Shown here piece after piece: positions 35,739 to 46,247 of a DNA stretch of 64,000 nt (within the stretch, counting starts at the first letter, position 1; every line of letters starts with the position of its first letter). The notes below the pieces were generated by a model. It saw nothing but the letters and a program-made list of their open reading frames with translations. It had not been told where the DNA came from and ran no database searches. The stretch comes from Macrolepiota albuminosa (Eukaryota > Basidiomycota > Agaricomycetes > Agaricales > Agaricaceae), in the NCBI GenBank assembly GCA_027475525.1, contig JAMWFC010000009.1, positions 62,001 through 126,000 on the forward strand. The letters run 5' to 3'. The position numbers and the translations under genes are program-made.

Positions 35739-36503
35739 TAATGATGCCAACCTGGTTGGATGTGCTGGACAAATACACAGTACAATGCCGTCTTCAGCAC
35801 CTGGCATGCATAGTTGTGAGGAGTCCTGACAGAGTCCCGGTGTGCTCGAACAAATGTGATAGAACAACGTGCTAGAAAATAGCACCTCGGAAGCTACCTG
35901 GCAAACTGTAAGCACCATAGCCTGAGCAAAGATACAGAGATGAAGTCGAATAGCGCAATGTGATGTGCCTGTAGGTGGCACTGCAAACAATGAAGACAAG
36001 ATAAACAAGGTTAGCACTCAACTTGATGGTGACGTTGGGCTAAGCTAGTGTGATTTGAACGCTAAGTATAACTTGAGTGCTCAAAGGTTACAATTCATTG
36101 TTATGTGCATGCAGAGTAGCTATCTTTTATACTATGTGCTACTATATTTTTGAAATAGGTCCATTTGTGGTGCTACCAATTAGTGCCTCTCCTTGTGGTT
36201 GCAGGTAACAGCGACCTGTCAACAGCAACTGGCACACATGGGGAAACAGCAACCAACAGTGTTATAGCCCATTGGCCATGGTGACTCTAAACTGACTTAA
36301 ACTTGTATGAGTCTGCTCACTTTTTAGTGTAATTCTGATTGGCCAGGCCTCTGCGGGATATGGTCAGAAAATCCTCAACAGATGCCATGAGTTCTACTGT
36401 TGGCGCTAAACCTTGTATCAATTCTTGATGGATAAAATGCTGGGCTAGAATATATCCTGTTCTGTTGCTGCTGATTCTTTAAACTTCTGATTGAAGTGCC
36501 TCA

Positions 36504-36657
36504 TCCAATGGCAGCGCCTAATGCTAACCCCTTTATGGAACTGATTGGGGTTTGGTCAAAGTCATGTCCCTGCTGTCATGTCCAATGGCAGCGCCTAATG
36601 CTAACCCCTTTATGGAACTGATTGGGGTTTGGTCAAAGTCATGTCCCTGCTGTCATG
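36504..36657 (+). repeat. Exact 77-nt tandem duplication inside LTR A3
   Basis: Period 77. The identical segment is exactly 77 nt (36503-36579 and 36580-36656). It is absent from the other family A copies, and is suspected to be an assembly join. Confidence 0.9.
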
Positions 36658-37054
36658 CTAGTGCCATGAGTTGAAACAAAGTCAAGTATATGGTTAGCCT
36701 TACGGTCACACCAACAGAACCAGATCGATATTCGATTCTAGTACTACGAGTATGACAGTAAAATTGGCTGCCTTATGTAAGGCAGCCAGCATGTATGTAG
36801 AGTAATAATAATTAACTAATATAAGTATATATTAATTAATTAACTAGGTATAATCTGTTACATGCCCCCCTTTGAGACTGGTAGCCAGTCTCGATGTAAG
36901 GAGGGACACGTTTTTGTCCGGGTCACTAAGTAAGTCAATGTGGAGGAGCTCTGGTCCTCCACGGCTCGAAAATGTCCAAGTCATCTGTCAAAAAATACAA
37001 CGCCGACGTTAACCGACAGTATGAATTGAAAAGGAGATGAGCCGCCTACGAAAT

Positions 37055-38758
37055 TCACGCAGACGGCGGACGCGACAACTCGCGAGCCATATCAATCCTC
37101 ATCTCAGTGTCGACGTTAACCGAGGATGATGAGGCGACAGGACCCGACGATGTTGAGGCTGTAGGAGCCTGAACTGACGTGGTAGGGTGTGACGGAGAGG
37201 GGGGATAGGGCCCGTGTCGAGAGCGGCGTTGCCATAAGTCTCGACGGTTGGGGTTCATCCCCACCGGATAATATAGTCCACTTTCAAGGTACTCATGACC
37301 TTGATCGGATTCGCGGGCGAGCAGTGCGTGGAGACGAATCATATCATCATCCGTGGGCAATCGCCAATCGTCCCACCATGTGATGGCTGCGGGCTCTCCA
37401 TAGAGGTCCAGTCGACGATGACGTTCATCGTCGACCTCACAGAACTGGTCAATGGAGGCTGTGGCCGCAAGGAACTGGTTCTCGAGGTAGACCACGCCGA
37501 AGGTATAGGCGTGGTCCACCCACTCGATAGGTACGCGGTTGGCTATCATAGCCCGTAGCACGTCAGCATCGGTGATGTTGACGGCATTAGCCGCGTCGAA
37601 ATACGGGGGTCGGAACTGGACGTCAGTCCAGCTCATGGGTGAGAATGGGTTGCTGGGGTTGGCGGCGTCGTAATCCGCGACCGCCTCACGATACAGCCCA
37701 GGACGCGCGAGAATCAAGGCTAACAGCCTTGCAAAGCGTCCCCAAGCTCTTCCCGAAGGGGACAGTCCACACGTCAGGGCATGGCCCAGCAGAGTGCGCC
37801 AGTGAATGCGGTAAGCCCGATCCACTGCAATGCCGTATACCGAATTCATCATCCCTGGTCGACAGAAGTAGAGAACGTTCTGCGCCAGCTTGTCCAGATT
37901 GAAGGTGAAACGTACACCTTCGGAATCAAACCCGGAAAGCGTAAAAAACGGTCTGCCGGCTCGGTCCTTCCATCGCAGGTACCCGTCTGGGGTTGGCATG
38001 ACCGCGATGTTCATGTGATGGGATGATAAATCGAGAGGGGGCGAAATGTGCTCGTACTCTGGTGAACACACCAGAGCCATCGTCCTATCCCTCACTGACG
38101 TATAGTAATTAATACTGATGCGCTGAAACTCGCGCAACAGATAGTAAGCCTCAGTGCGTAGAGACACCGAGGTGAACTTGTTCTGCGAAAGCTCATAAAG
38201 CTTTCGCAACTGCTGGGGATTCATCGGGAATCCCCGCGGTACCACTCGACTCAACTCCTTCGAGGTATGGTAATACCTCTCTCCCCTTTCTTCCTCGTGC
38301 GTCTTCGCGGCCAAGGCTTCATCGCTCACAAATACCGTATTGGTGAGCCGGGAGTAATAAAAATGGCGGTCGAGTGCCCCGCCGTAGAACCAGTTGGAAC
38401 GCTCCACCGACGTTCCGCTGACAAACACCCCGAGGCCATCAGGAATACGGCCTGTGGCCTGCTCCACCCGGTCTTTATCGACCTTTGCCTGCCGGGCGGC
38501 CTCGTGCTTCCTCCGAGCCTCCTTCTTGCGTTTCTTGTCTAAACGCACTCGGCGTTTAGCGGGGGTTTCTCCTTCCGAGGGGGTCTCATCTGATGACTCC
38601 CCATAATCACTCCCGTCGCTCGGTTCATTCAGACCGAGCGCAGCCAACGTTAATAGTCGCCCTTCGACCTCGGCGTCCGTCCTCGTGTCCTTTATGGGGA
38701 CCGCGGACGCATACGCCCTCAGTGGTGCCTCGAACTGCACCACTGCTCCAAACCGCAT
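37055..38758 (-). CDS. Gag-like protein of the small LTR element
   Basis: Uninterrupted 567-aa ORF from ATG 38758 (MRFGAVVQFEAP). It has a highly charged Lys/Arg/Glu segment near residues 60-100, then a largely alpha-helical-looking region with many aromatic residues (LYFCRPGMMNSVYGIAVD, AWGRFARLLALILARPGLY), and a Pro/Ser-rich end (residues 515-567). It has no zinc knuckle and no enzyme motif. I do not recognise the family. Its location between LTR, polypurine tract and a second ORF suggests a capsid-like or accessory retroelement protein. CpG content is normal, consistent with a young insertion. Confidence 0.6.
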   Translation of the reverse strand: MRFGAVVQFEAPLRAYASAVPIKDTRTDAEVEGRLLTLAALGLNEPSDGSDYGESSDETPSEGETPAKRRVRLDKKRKKEARRKHEAARQAKVDKDRVEQATGRIPDGLGVFVSGTSVERSNWFYGGALDRHFYYSRLTNTVFVSDEALAAKTHEEERGERYYHTSKELSRVVPRGFPMNPQQLRKLYELSQNKFTSVSLRTEAYYLLREFQRISINYYTSVRDRTMALVCSPEYEHISPPLDLSSHHMNIAVMPTPDGYLRWKDRAGRPFFTLSGFDSEGVRFTFNLDKLAQNVLYFCRPGMMNSVYGIAVDRAYRIHWRTLLGHALTCGLSPSGRAWGRFARLLALILARPGLYREAVADYDAANPSNPFSPMSWTDVQFRPPYFDAANAVNITDADVLRAMIANRVPIEWVDHAYTFGVVYLENQFLAATASIDQFCEVDDERHRRLDLYGEPAAITWWDDWRLPTDDDMIRLHALLARESDQGHEYLESGLYYPVGMNPNRRDLWQRRSRHGPYPPSPSHPTTSVQAPTASTSSGPVASSSSVNVDTEMRIDMARELSRPPSA

Positions 38759-38776
38759 CACAACTCTGTCTGCTCC

Positions 38777-38930
38777 TCACGGAACATCTGCTCCAAACTC
38801 CACTTCCGACAGGACCACCTCATCCTGCCGCTTCGCCCCTGACTGCTGGGAGGTCACGGAACATCTGCTCCAAACTCCACTTCCGACAGGACCACCTCAT
38901 CCTGCCGCTTCGCCCCTGACTGCTGGGAGG
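38777..38930 (+). repeat. Exact 77-nt tandem duplication between the two ORFs
   Basis: Segment 38777-38853 (tcacggaacatctg...gggagg) is repeated identically at 38854-38930. The identical length equals the period, 77 nt. Because 77 is not a multiple of 3, it shifts frame between the two ORFs. Confidence 0.95.
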
Positions 38931-39243
38931 GAACATGTGTTGACGAGGACAGTCCTCGTAAACTGTTGTCAACCTCCACGAGCTTGTCATGTAACTCGGC
39001 CGGGGTTGGAGTGAGCTCTCCTGATTCCCGCACCTCAACTTCCGGTCCTGCATCTCGTGCTCTGAGGCGTTTTGCCTCAGGTTGCTCCAACGACGACGAC
39101 GGACGCTTCTTCATAGCGTTCGTGAAGGTTTTGATAGTATTGTCGTTACGCTGCTGCAGCATAACGATCTCATCCAACAGACCCGTAATCACCACCTGAG
39201 CCACCGGATCCACTAAAAACGCAGACTCCGGTGGCACTCGCTG
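38854..39243 (-). CDS. Upstream ORF of the small LTR element (partial, runs into gap)
   Basis: About 130 residues visible (VPPESAFLVDPVAQVVIT..., then basic KKRPSSS and acidic VREESGEL-like stretches) before a TGA. Its 5' end is in the N gap. A 77-nt tandem duplication at 38777-38930 lies between this ORF and the next. If one copy is an artefact, the two ORFs are in the same frame, separated by one TGA and seven codons. No family recognised. Confidence 0.5.
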   Translation of the reverse strand, partial: QRVPPESAFLVDPVAQVVITGLLDEIVMLQQRNDNTIKTFTNAMKKRPSSSLEQPEAKRLRARDAGPEVEVRESGELTPTPAELHDKLVEVDNSLRGLSSSTHVPSQQSGAKRQDEVVLSEVEFGADVP

Positions 39244-39343
39244 NNNNNNNNNNNNNNNNNNNNNNNNNNNNNNNNNNNNNNNNNNNNNNNNNNNNNNNNN
39301 NNNNNNNNNNNNNNNNNNNNNNNNNNNNNNNNNNNNNNNNNNN
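39244..39343. other. Assembly gap (100 N)
   Basis: Exactly 100 N, the usual placeholder for a gap of unknown size. The right side resumes inside the element's 5' LTR; the missing sequence includes at least 116 bp of that LTR and the start of the upstream ORF. Confidence 0.98.
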
Positions 39344-39423
39344 AGCATGTATGTAGAGTAATAATAATTAACTAATATAAGTATATATTAATTAATTAAC
39401 TAGGTATAATCTGTTACATGAGT

Positions 39424-42400
39424 CCTGGATCTCCTAATTCTCTAAAGTCAATGAGTAGTGTATGCTGAAGGCTTAATAGTGGTGGTTTAAACTGATAAAC
39501 AACACCTATAATTGAGCACTAAAGCCCATGGTGTCCTGTGTCTGAGAGAATTGCTAGGGTCTCCAGTATGGCCAGTGTCCATAGGCCTGTAGTGTGCCCC
39601 TTGATGTGCTCAGTCTGAGTAGAAGCCTATCAGCAGCATGGAGGTGTCCCAGTGAAGCAGCCACACTATTGATCATATGCAGGTAGATACTACCATATGG
39701 AAATTTATCATGTATGAAAGTTTCTTCACTCCTTCAAGTAGAAATAACCAGGTTTCTGAGCTTGCAACTAATATGTTGATGATGCCCAAAAGGGGCTAAG
39801 TACCATCAGATGTAATGGTGACCAAGCACACATATGTAAAGTATTGGGCATGTTGATTAGTTGCTCAGAAGTCCAGGCAGGGTTATATCTACTTATGGTT
39901 GGGAAGAAACATGCATTTGATAGTACTCAGCTGAGCAACTAAGTAGTAATCAAGCTATAAGCATTTGTAAAAGGTGTGTGAATAAGTTTAAAATAGATTT
40001 AGCAACAATAATATATCTATAATAATACTAAGAATTATGTAGACAAAGATGCTAGACAGAACTAGCTTTTAACAGCTTAAAAGCAGACTTCTGACTATAG
40101 CTACAAAAAAAAGTCTACTGCTATCTTTTTTTCATTATAATACATGCCAACATATTGTCTATCAGTAGTACTAATATAGTAACAGTAGAATTAAAGTGCT
40201 AGTATCTAGTAATATGAAGCAATAGTCTAGTTTTGATAAATAGGCTCTTAGTTTATCACTAGTTTGAATCCATGAGAAAAATAATAGATTACAGCTGCTA
40301 GACAAGTTAGCTTTTCTAGAGAGTGTAGTATACTCATGTTATTATATTGAACAAGTCAAGTTTCAAGAATATCCCTATGCCTAGTCATAGTGTCAGCAGC
40401 AGTGTCTAATCAAAATGCTGTATTTGTATTGTAAAGCTTGATTGTGGGCAGTAACTTGTTGATTATTCTTTAAAGAACCCTTCTGTAGTTCTAGGAAGTC
40501 ATAGCAAGTGAATTTGGAGTTGCTAAAGTATGATGATTTATTCTGTGATTTGGTATCCTTGGCCAGGGTAGAATCTTATAAATACATATCTTACCAACTC
40601 TGCAATTATGCTCATCAACATTTTTCACAGTGCATGTCCATAATCTCACTCCAAAAAAAGCAATTATAAAAATGATAGACATCATTTTTTCTAAAGATAC
40701 TGCTATTTGACACTTAGTCCTAGCTCTGGTATTATAAATTATTACACTGACCCTCACTCTGCATTTCATAAGGCCAGCTCAAAAATGGCCAGCTTTGCAA
40801 TTGTACAGTATGGACCAATCTGGTATTTTTAAAATTGCACTTTTTCTCACTTTATCAATTTGTCCTTCTGGAGTGAATTTCCTCACTAACAATAGTCCTA
40901 TAAGAGGTAGCTAACATTCCTGGTGGCAAATATAAAAGCTGAATTAAAGACATTGAAACAGTCTTTTCCATCACTCAATGTATGCAGTGGATAACACATC
41001 CAAGGCTGCAATATCACATAGAATCCAGATTGGCAACAGATGGGATATAGACTTCATATAGATGCACCTGTATGTAGGCTATGTCTGCTTTTGAAAATGA
41101 ATAAAGTAATTATCTTGACTCTAGAGCTATAACTGAAAGTTATTCTTCTCTTGTATAAACTTTGCAAGGAATGCTGCACTAAGAGTTTACTCCCAGGCAT
41201 GCTCCATGTTCAACCATTGCATCATCAATAAAAGGTGCATCTGAGCAGAACACAAATTAATACCTATACCAGTCTACAGCATTTTATTTTTTATAAAGAC
41301 ATCTTGTAAACTCATAGCAGGGCAAGAAGTAAAGAAAATAAAGGTAAAACATGAATGCAAGAAAAATAATATCTTTGAGAAAATATTTTTCTAATACTAT
41401 TACCTGAAATGAGTAAAATCATATGTATGCATGAGTAGATTAAGCACTATATCAAATGCCCTGTAATAAACCAATCCCACCTCATTGCTGTGTAATTGGA
41501 AGCTATCAGGTTCTGCTAATGTTGGAGACTTCTAGTAGCAAGTAAATCCTTACTGGATACAGTGATTCAGCACTTCTTTGCCAAAGGTATTTCTTTTCCC
41601 AGTCATAGAGAAACATGCATAATTCTTGACAAATTGCCCTCAAAGTTATAGAACACCTAGAAATGAAGTATTACTATGTATTGTACAAGTTTTAGAGCAA
41701 TTCTCAATGATTTGATGGAATGAGTAGATGAACAAGGTGTAAAAAGTTAAAAAATGACAAATCTAAAGATGTAATCTCACAGCTGTATATCAAAGAGCAC
41801 AGAGACTGTTTTAAAAAGTAGCTAATCATCTTGCTGGCATCTTTTTACATGACTTTAGTCACTACAACAAGCCAAATGGATGAGAAATAGAGGAGAAACA
41901 CATGGTTGAAGAAATTGAGGGAATCAGCATGACATTTGCGTTGATCAACTCTCATGCATAAGATGATCAACAGACAAACTCACCTCCTTTTGAGCTCTTG
42001 GACACACACTTCTTTCTTTGATCAACTCTCATGCATAAGATGATCAACAGACAAACTCACCTCCTTTTGAGCTCTTGGACACACACTTCTTTCTGGATTT
42101 GGCATTCTTACAGCAGAATGACTGGGCATGCACTCTCAGAACATGTCAAAAAGATCAAACATCATCAAGCTGCTAATTCTAAACTCCAGGCTGCAATTTG
42201 TCACATGTGATGCATCTGGGAAAAGGAATCATTTCTGTCATTTTGGGGATGTCTTCAAAATTCAACTATTTTATGGTACTTACTTCTATGTTAAAATTAA
42301 TACATCTGCAAATGTCAAAAGTAGAAATGCTTTAGAAACTTTCTGTATACTCAGAATGTCCCCAAAATTTTGTGGTATTCTATAATTCAACTTTATTCAT

Positions 42401-43635
42401 CATGTGTGAAAAGGAATGCCAGAACACTGTAGATCTAATATTTCTAAAAGAAATTCTGGGGCCTACAGAGCATGTTGGCTAAGACCAGAGGTTTTTAAAA
42501 GTAGAAAGTAATTCTTGTAAGACTTTACAATTTTCAGGCTATATGGAATAAGTATCTGGAGTCCTGGATCAGAATGGGACCAAAAAAGAGTTTAATACAG
42601 CAAAGCAGAGTTGAACACAACTAAGTGAAGCTTAAAGAAAACCAAGAAAAGTTTGAAAGATATTCACAGTGAATTTTAGTGGAAGTTTGCTGAAGAAGGT
42701 AATTTGTGGTTTGGATATAACAGAAATTTGACATTACTATAAATATGCTTCAAGGTTTGCTTCCATCTTTGCAAGTAGTGCTTGACACTGTACCTTATAA
42801 TATCTATGCATTGTTTACTACTCATGCAAACAACTTTTGGTAGCTGGAATGAAGCTTGGAAGTGGCAAGAATTTGGAAGTAAAGGTTGAAATTTCTCTGT
42901 TGTACTTTTTTCTGCTTCTCAATCAGCTTATGCTCTAATTCTGATAAGAATACCTACTGATTTGCTTGATCCAGAGTTTTTAGTGACTTCAGCTGTTTTT
43001 GCTCTTCATTTTGCTGCATGCTACAGAAATGTTGACTAGAGCAATAATAACCACTATACCTTAACAGATGTGAACAATGGCACATAATATCCCTACAGCA
43101 TCTCAACTATTAATTTAGCTAATTACATATACCAAGCTCTTTGCTAAAATAATGAACAAACTGTCTCAATAACTGAATATTTTGTTTGATTTATTGCACA
43201 GCCAATTTCAATTTAAGTCATATGATCCAAATGTAATTTTTAAACTAGTATGTGAGACCTTTACATATATTAATTTTGGATTTTATCACTTGGTGGTTAT
43301 TACTATATAAGCTAGTCTTTACAAAATAACTGAATATTGGAACAGTTTTTTGAGCTACTGTACAGTAGTTTTGTATTAGTACATTAAAATATTAAGACAT
43401 GAGCACAACCATCAACCCTACTGTCATTAACTTCTCTTCATTCACTTTATTGACTTTGACATGAAAAGCATCCATCTATAAACTCACTACTTTACTCAGT
43501 CAATTATATATTGGACTGAGTCAACACACTACATACAACCAAATAAAGACTTGCCAGTCCATTAAATATTAAGAGTATCAATCTTTAATACTTTGTATCT
43601 GTAATGTAAATACTTTATTAAATGATACCTTGACC
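39424..43635. other. AT-rich, nearly CpG-free tract
   Basis: Between 39424 and the CG at 43636 I found one CG, at 39939-like position 41939-41940, exactly at the edge of a 77-nt duplication. The start is the remaining part of LTR A3 (to 39632). The rest holds only short broken frames, none with a domain. No gene, RNA or identifiable element. Confidence 0.8.
41941..42094 (+). repeat. Exact 77-nt tandem duplication
   Basis: 41941-42017 is repeated without change at 42018-42094 (ttgatcaactctcatgcata...). The bases immediately outside both copies differ, so the identical length is exactly 77. Confidence 0.95.
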
Positions 43636-44283
43636 CGAAGTTTGTCTAAACATTTCATTCCCAAACCAAGGCCTTAACTAAATGAACTGAGGTCAGGGTT
43701 GGAATTAAGCCTTGAATGGGAGTTTAGGAATAAGCCCCCAAGGAAGTAGAAGTCTCTTTCCTCCTCCATGTGATGTGATGCTGTATGACAGACAGATGAC
43801 TAGAAAGCCCTGCCAAAAGGTAAGAGTATCAAGATTGCATAACTCGAGAGTGTGTATAGAGTGTGTATAGAGAGTGTGTATTATTCAATCTATTTTTAAA
43901 TTTCCAGTGGACCTTCTGATGATATGGTCTGAGATGATGAGGAAGCAAAGAGAACAAAGATGGATCAATTGGAAACTTACTCCGACGGAGGACTTCAGAG
44001 GAGTCACAGTAACCTTAAAACATTGTCTTGAAAGGGAGTGTTGCAGCCTTCCAAAGTTCTTCTTCAATTCCCCTGTTGACACACGTTCCGAGTCACACTT
44101 TCGGATAGTCGAATACATAGCTCAACTGAGACCATCAGTCCCGACGAACTGATTAATTGACGCTTGGGTACTAGGTCTATAGCGCGAGAGTCTCGGTGGG
44201 CCTAAGAGTACATCAACCATAGTCCTCGGTCCAAGGCATTAATGTAAAAACTTTTTCCGACAGGGGATGGTAAAGTATCAGGA

Positions 44284-46247
44284 TCATGTCAAAGGTGGGA
44301 CTGAGCAGTTTCCCAATTTTGGAGGAGCCCCAGAGGGCTCAAGCATGAGCTGTAGGATATGCAAATATCAGTCAACACGATCCGAAGAACAAATAGAAAC
44401 TTACCTTCACCGTCAGTATTGTTGTGTACACACACACCACAACCCCAAATACTACGAGCGAGGCGTCCACTATTCTCTGTTTCGCAGTTCTTGCGCATGC
44501 ACGGTAGTGCAACATTGCTGGATACACATATGTCAAGGGCACACTAAGCTCACAATCAGTGATATAGTCATATGTGGTGAAAACAAAACGCACCAAGCAA
44601 AACATCCAATCAACGCTACAAACTTCCCCAAGTCTGCTTTCCCAACCCAACTAATCGTGGTGCAAACCCCAACCAGTCCAAGCCTGACTACATTCTCTTG
44701 CCACCTGACTCTTGCGTTGCGCTTCTCATTGACTGAGCCAAATATCCAGTTTTCAAGGATATCTACCGCAGGCAAAAACTGAAGGGGGATGGATAGAAGG
44801 ATAGCCAGTGCGTAAAAGAGTTGAACCTATGCAAGTATAAGTTAAATTGAGATTGAGAGAGAGGCAGGTTAGGATGACGTACGATCTGTACTGAGAGCCT
44901 CGACGAGTCGAGGTTGATGAGGATATTTGTTTCGACCTTGGAGCCAAAGGCTAGATAACCGAGAGACCCTGCAGCTCCAAAGGCGACTTCAAAGCGTAAA
45001 TTATACGTACGAAGGGATTTGAAATGTGTAACCTACGAGTTACCGCGGCCATGACTGCCTTCACAACAGGAGAAAATTTGTGTGGCTCACGTAAGGAATC
45101 AGTTATTGGGATGAACTGGTAAGATTGTCCGCGAGTTAAGTGAAAATTATGTCAAGGAAAACAGAACGTACGAGTCCGATGGCTTGGAACGTATAGACCG
45201 CCGTCCTTGTTCGAAATATTAGTACACGATCAGTTATTCGACGAATTACATTCACCCAATGAATAGTGGGAAGTCCTTTGAGTTGAACATTCTTATATCC
45301 GCGACACCCTGCGAGGCAACTGTTGAAATTTCCACGCTAAACGCATACAAGAGCCCCAACAGAATAAATGCATTTGCTAACAGAGCCGTAGAGCCCAATT
45401 TCCCCATATCTCGTACAAGGGAAAACGGAACGAAGATGAGGAGCTGAAGGAGAATAAGATGATTTAATGAAACGAGCTTGGCACAGTTGGTTATGCCCGA
45501 TATGAATGCCTGGTTGGAGAAATGAGAAAGAGAAAAATCGGAACGGGAAACACTTGCCTGGATATTCTCCGCTACAAAGATAGTGTAACCTGACGAAAGA
45601 CCAACCTGAGATAGAAATATGGATCCGAGAATGATATAGCGCATGAGGGGCCCATATAGAGTTCCACCAATGTCTGCCGGATGACCGAAAGAAGTTGAGA
45701 GAAGATGAGCAGAAAATATGGTAAGACGTACCTTCAAAGCTACCCGACACGACGAATTTGGTTTCCAAGAGGAGGTGGAACACGTAGACAGAGATAGCAG
45801 CGATTATGACAAGCGTTGAAAGAGAAAATAGGAGACCGCCATTGAGGAATCTTATAAACGCGATTCTTCAGCTAACAGGCAATTCCATGAGCTCGATAAC
45901 GCACGCTTTCCCGAGGAACAAGACGCCTGTACCAACAAATGTTTTGAATAGCTGACATATGGGTGAGCATTGATTTTTACTTTTCTCGATTCCATCTGTT
46001 TACCATGAAAGCTCCCTCCGAAAGGGTTGCGGTTCCGACAGGAGATTGTCCACTCCTAAGTAATGGTGTCTCCTCGTCTGCACCGATATCGCGAAACGAT
46101 CCAGAGGGTTCAAAAGGTTGTGCAACACTTGTCGCATTATATTGAACGTGAGTGTGCTGGTTAGCAAAGCTGGAGGAAGCTGAAACGAGGGATGCCTATG
46201 AAAAGACGTGGGAATAAGCTGCTGTTAATGACAGGATCGCTTACCAT
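44284..46247 (-). CDS. Vacuolar amino-acid transporter, Avt3/Avt4-like (AAAP family)
   Basis: Predicted multi-pass exporter of amino acids from the vacuole, about 459 aa. On minus, the first coding exon is only the ATG (46247-46245), followed at once by an intron. A polar N-terminal tail (residues 2-65) leads into LFKTFVGTGVLFLGKAFLNGG, the conserved first membrane segment of Avt3/4 proteins. DIGGTLYGPLMRY, GLSSGYTIFVAENIQAF, NSKDFPLFIGTAVYTFQAIGL, IPITDSLREPHKF and AVDILENWIFG follow in family order. About eleven hydrophobic segments are visible. All junctions keep frame to TGA 44286-44284; one intron has a GC donor (CAG/gcaagt near 45553). The C-terminus after the last intron is a short divergent tail. 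Looks intact. Confidence 0.9.

Larger units (their letters stand above)
36672..39418 (-). mobile_element. Small LTR element with gag-like ORFs and no pol
   Basis: Bounded by direct repeats TGAGT (36667-36671, 39419-39423). The left LTR is 36672-36862 (191 bp, TGAAAC...TTACA on plus; TGTAACAG...GTTTCA on minus). The visible 75 nt of the right LTR (39344-39418) are identical to it, so the insertion is recent. A polypurine tract (aaaggggggca on minus) precedes the 3' LTR at about 36863-36873. The interior encodes two minus-strand ORFs and nothing like protease, RT or integrase between the second ORF and the 3' LTR. That suggests a non-autonomous gag-type element moved by another retroelement. 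A 100-N gap hides its 5' end. Confidence 0.8.
35739..39632 (-). mobile_element. Solo LTR family A, copy A3, split by a younger insertion
   Basis: Read on minus, the LTR starts TGATAGG at 39632 and ends at 35739 (ATTA for the A1 ATCA). The outer flanks share gcag (35735-35738 and 39633-39636), a possible 4-bp target duplication. The LTR is interrupted at 36667-39423 by the small LTR element. Joining the two sides restores colinearity with A1 around its ctatgagttctgggcc segment (A1 near 3020-3035 on minus). CpG is strongly reduced. Confidence 0.8.
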
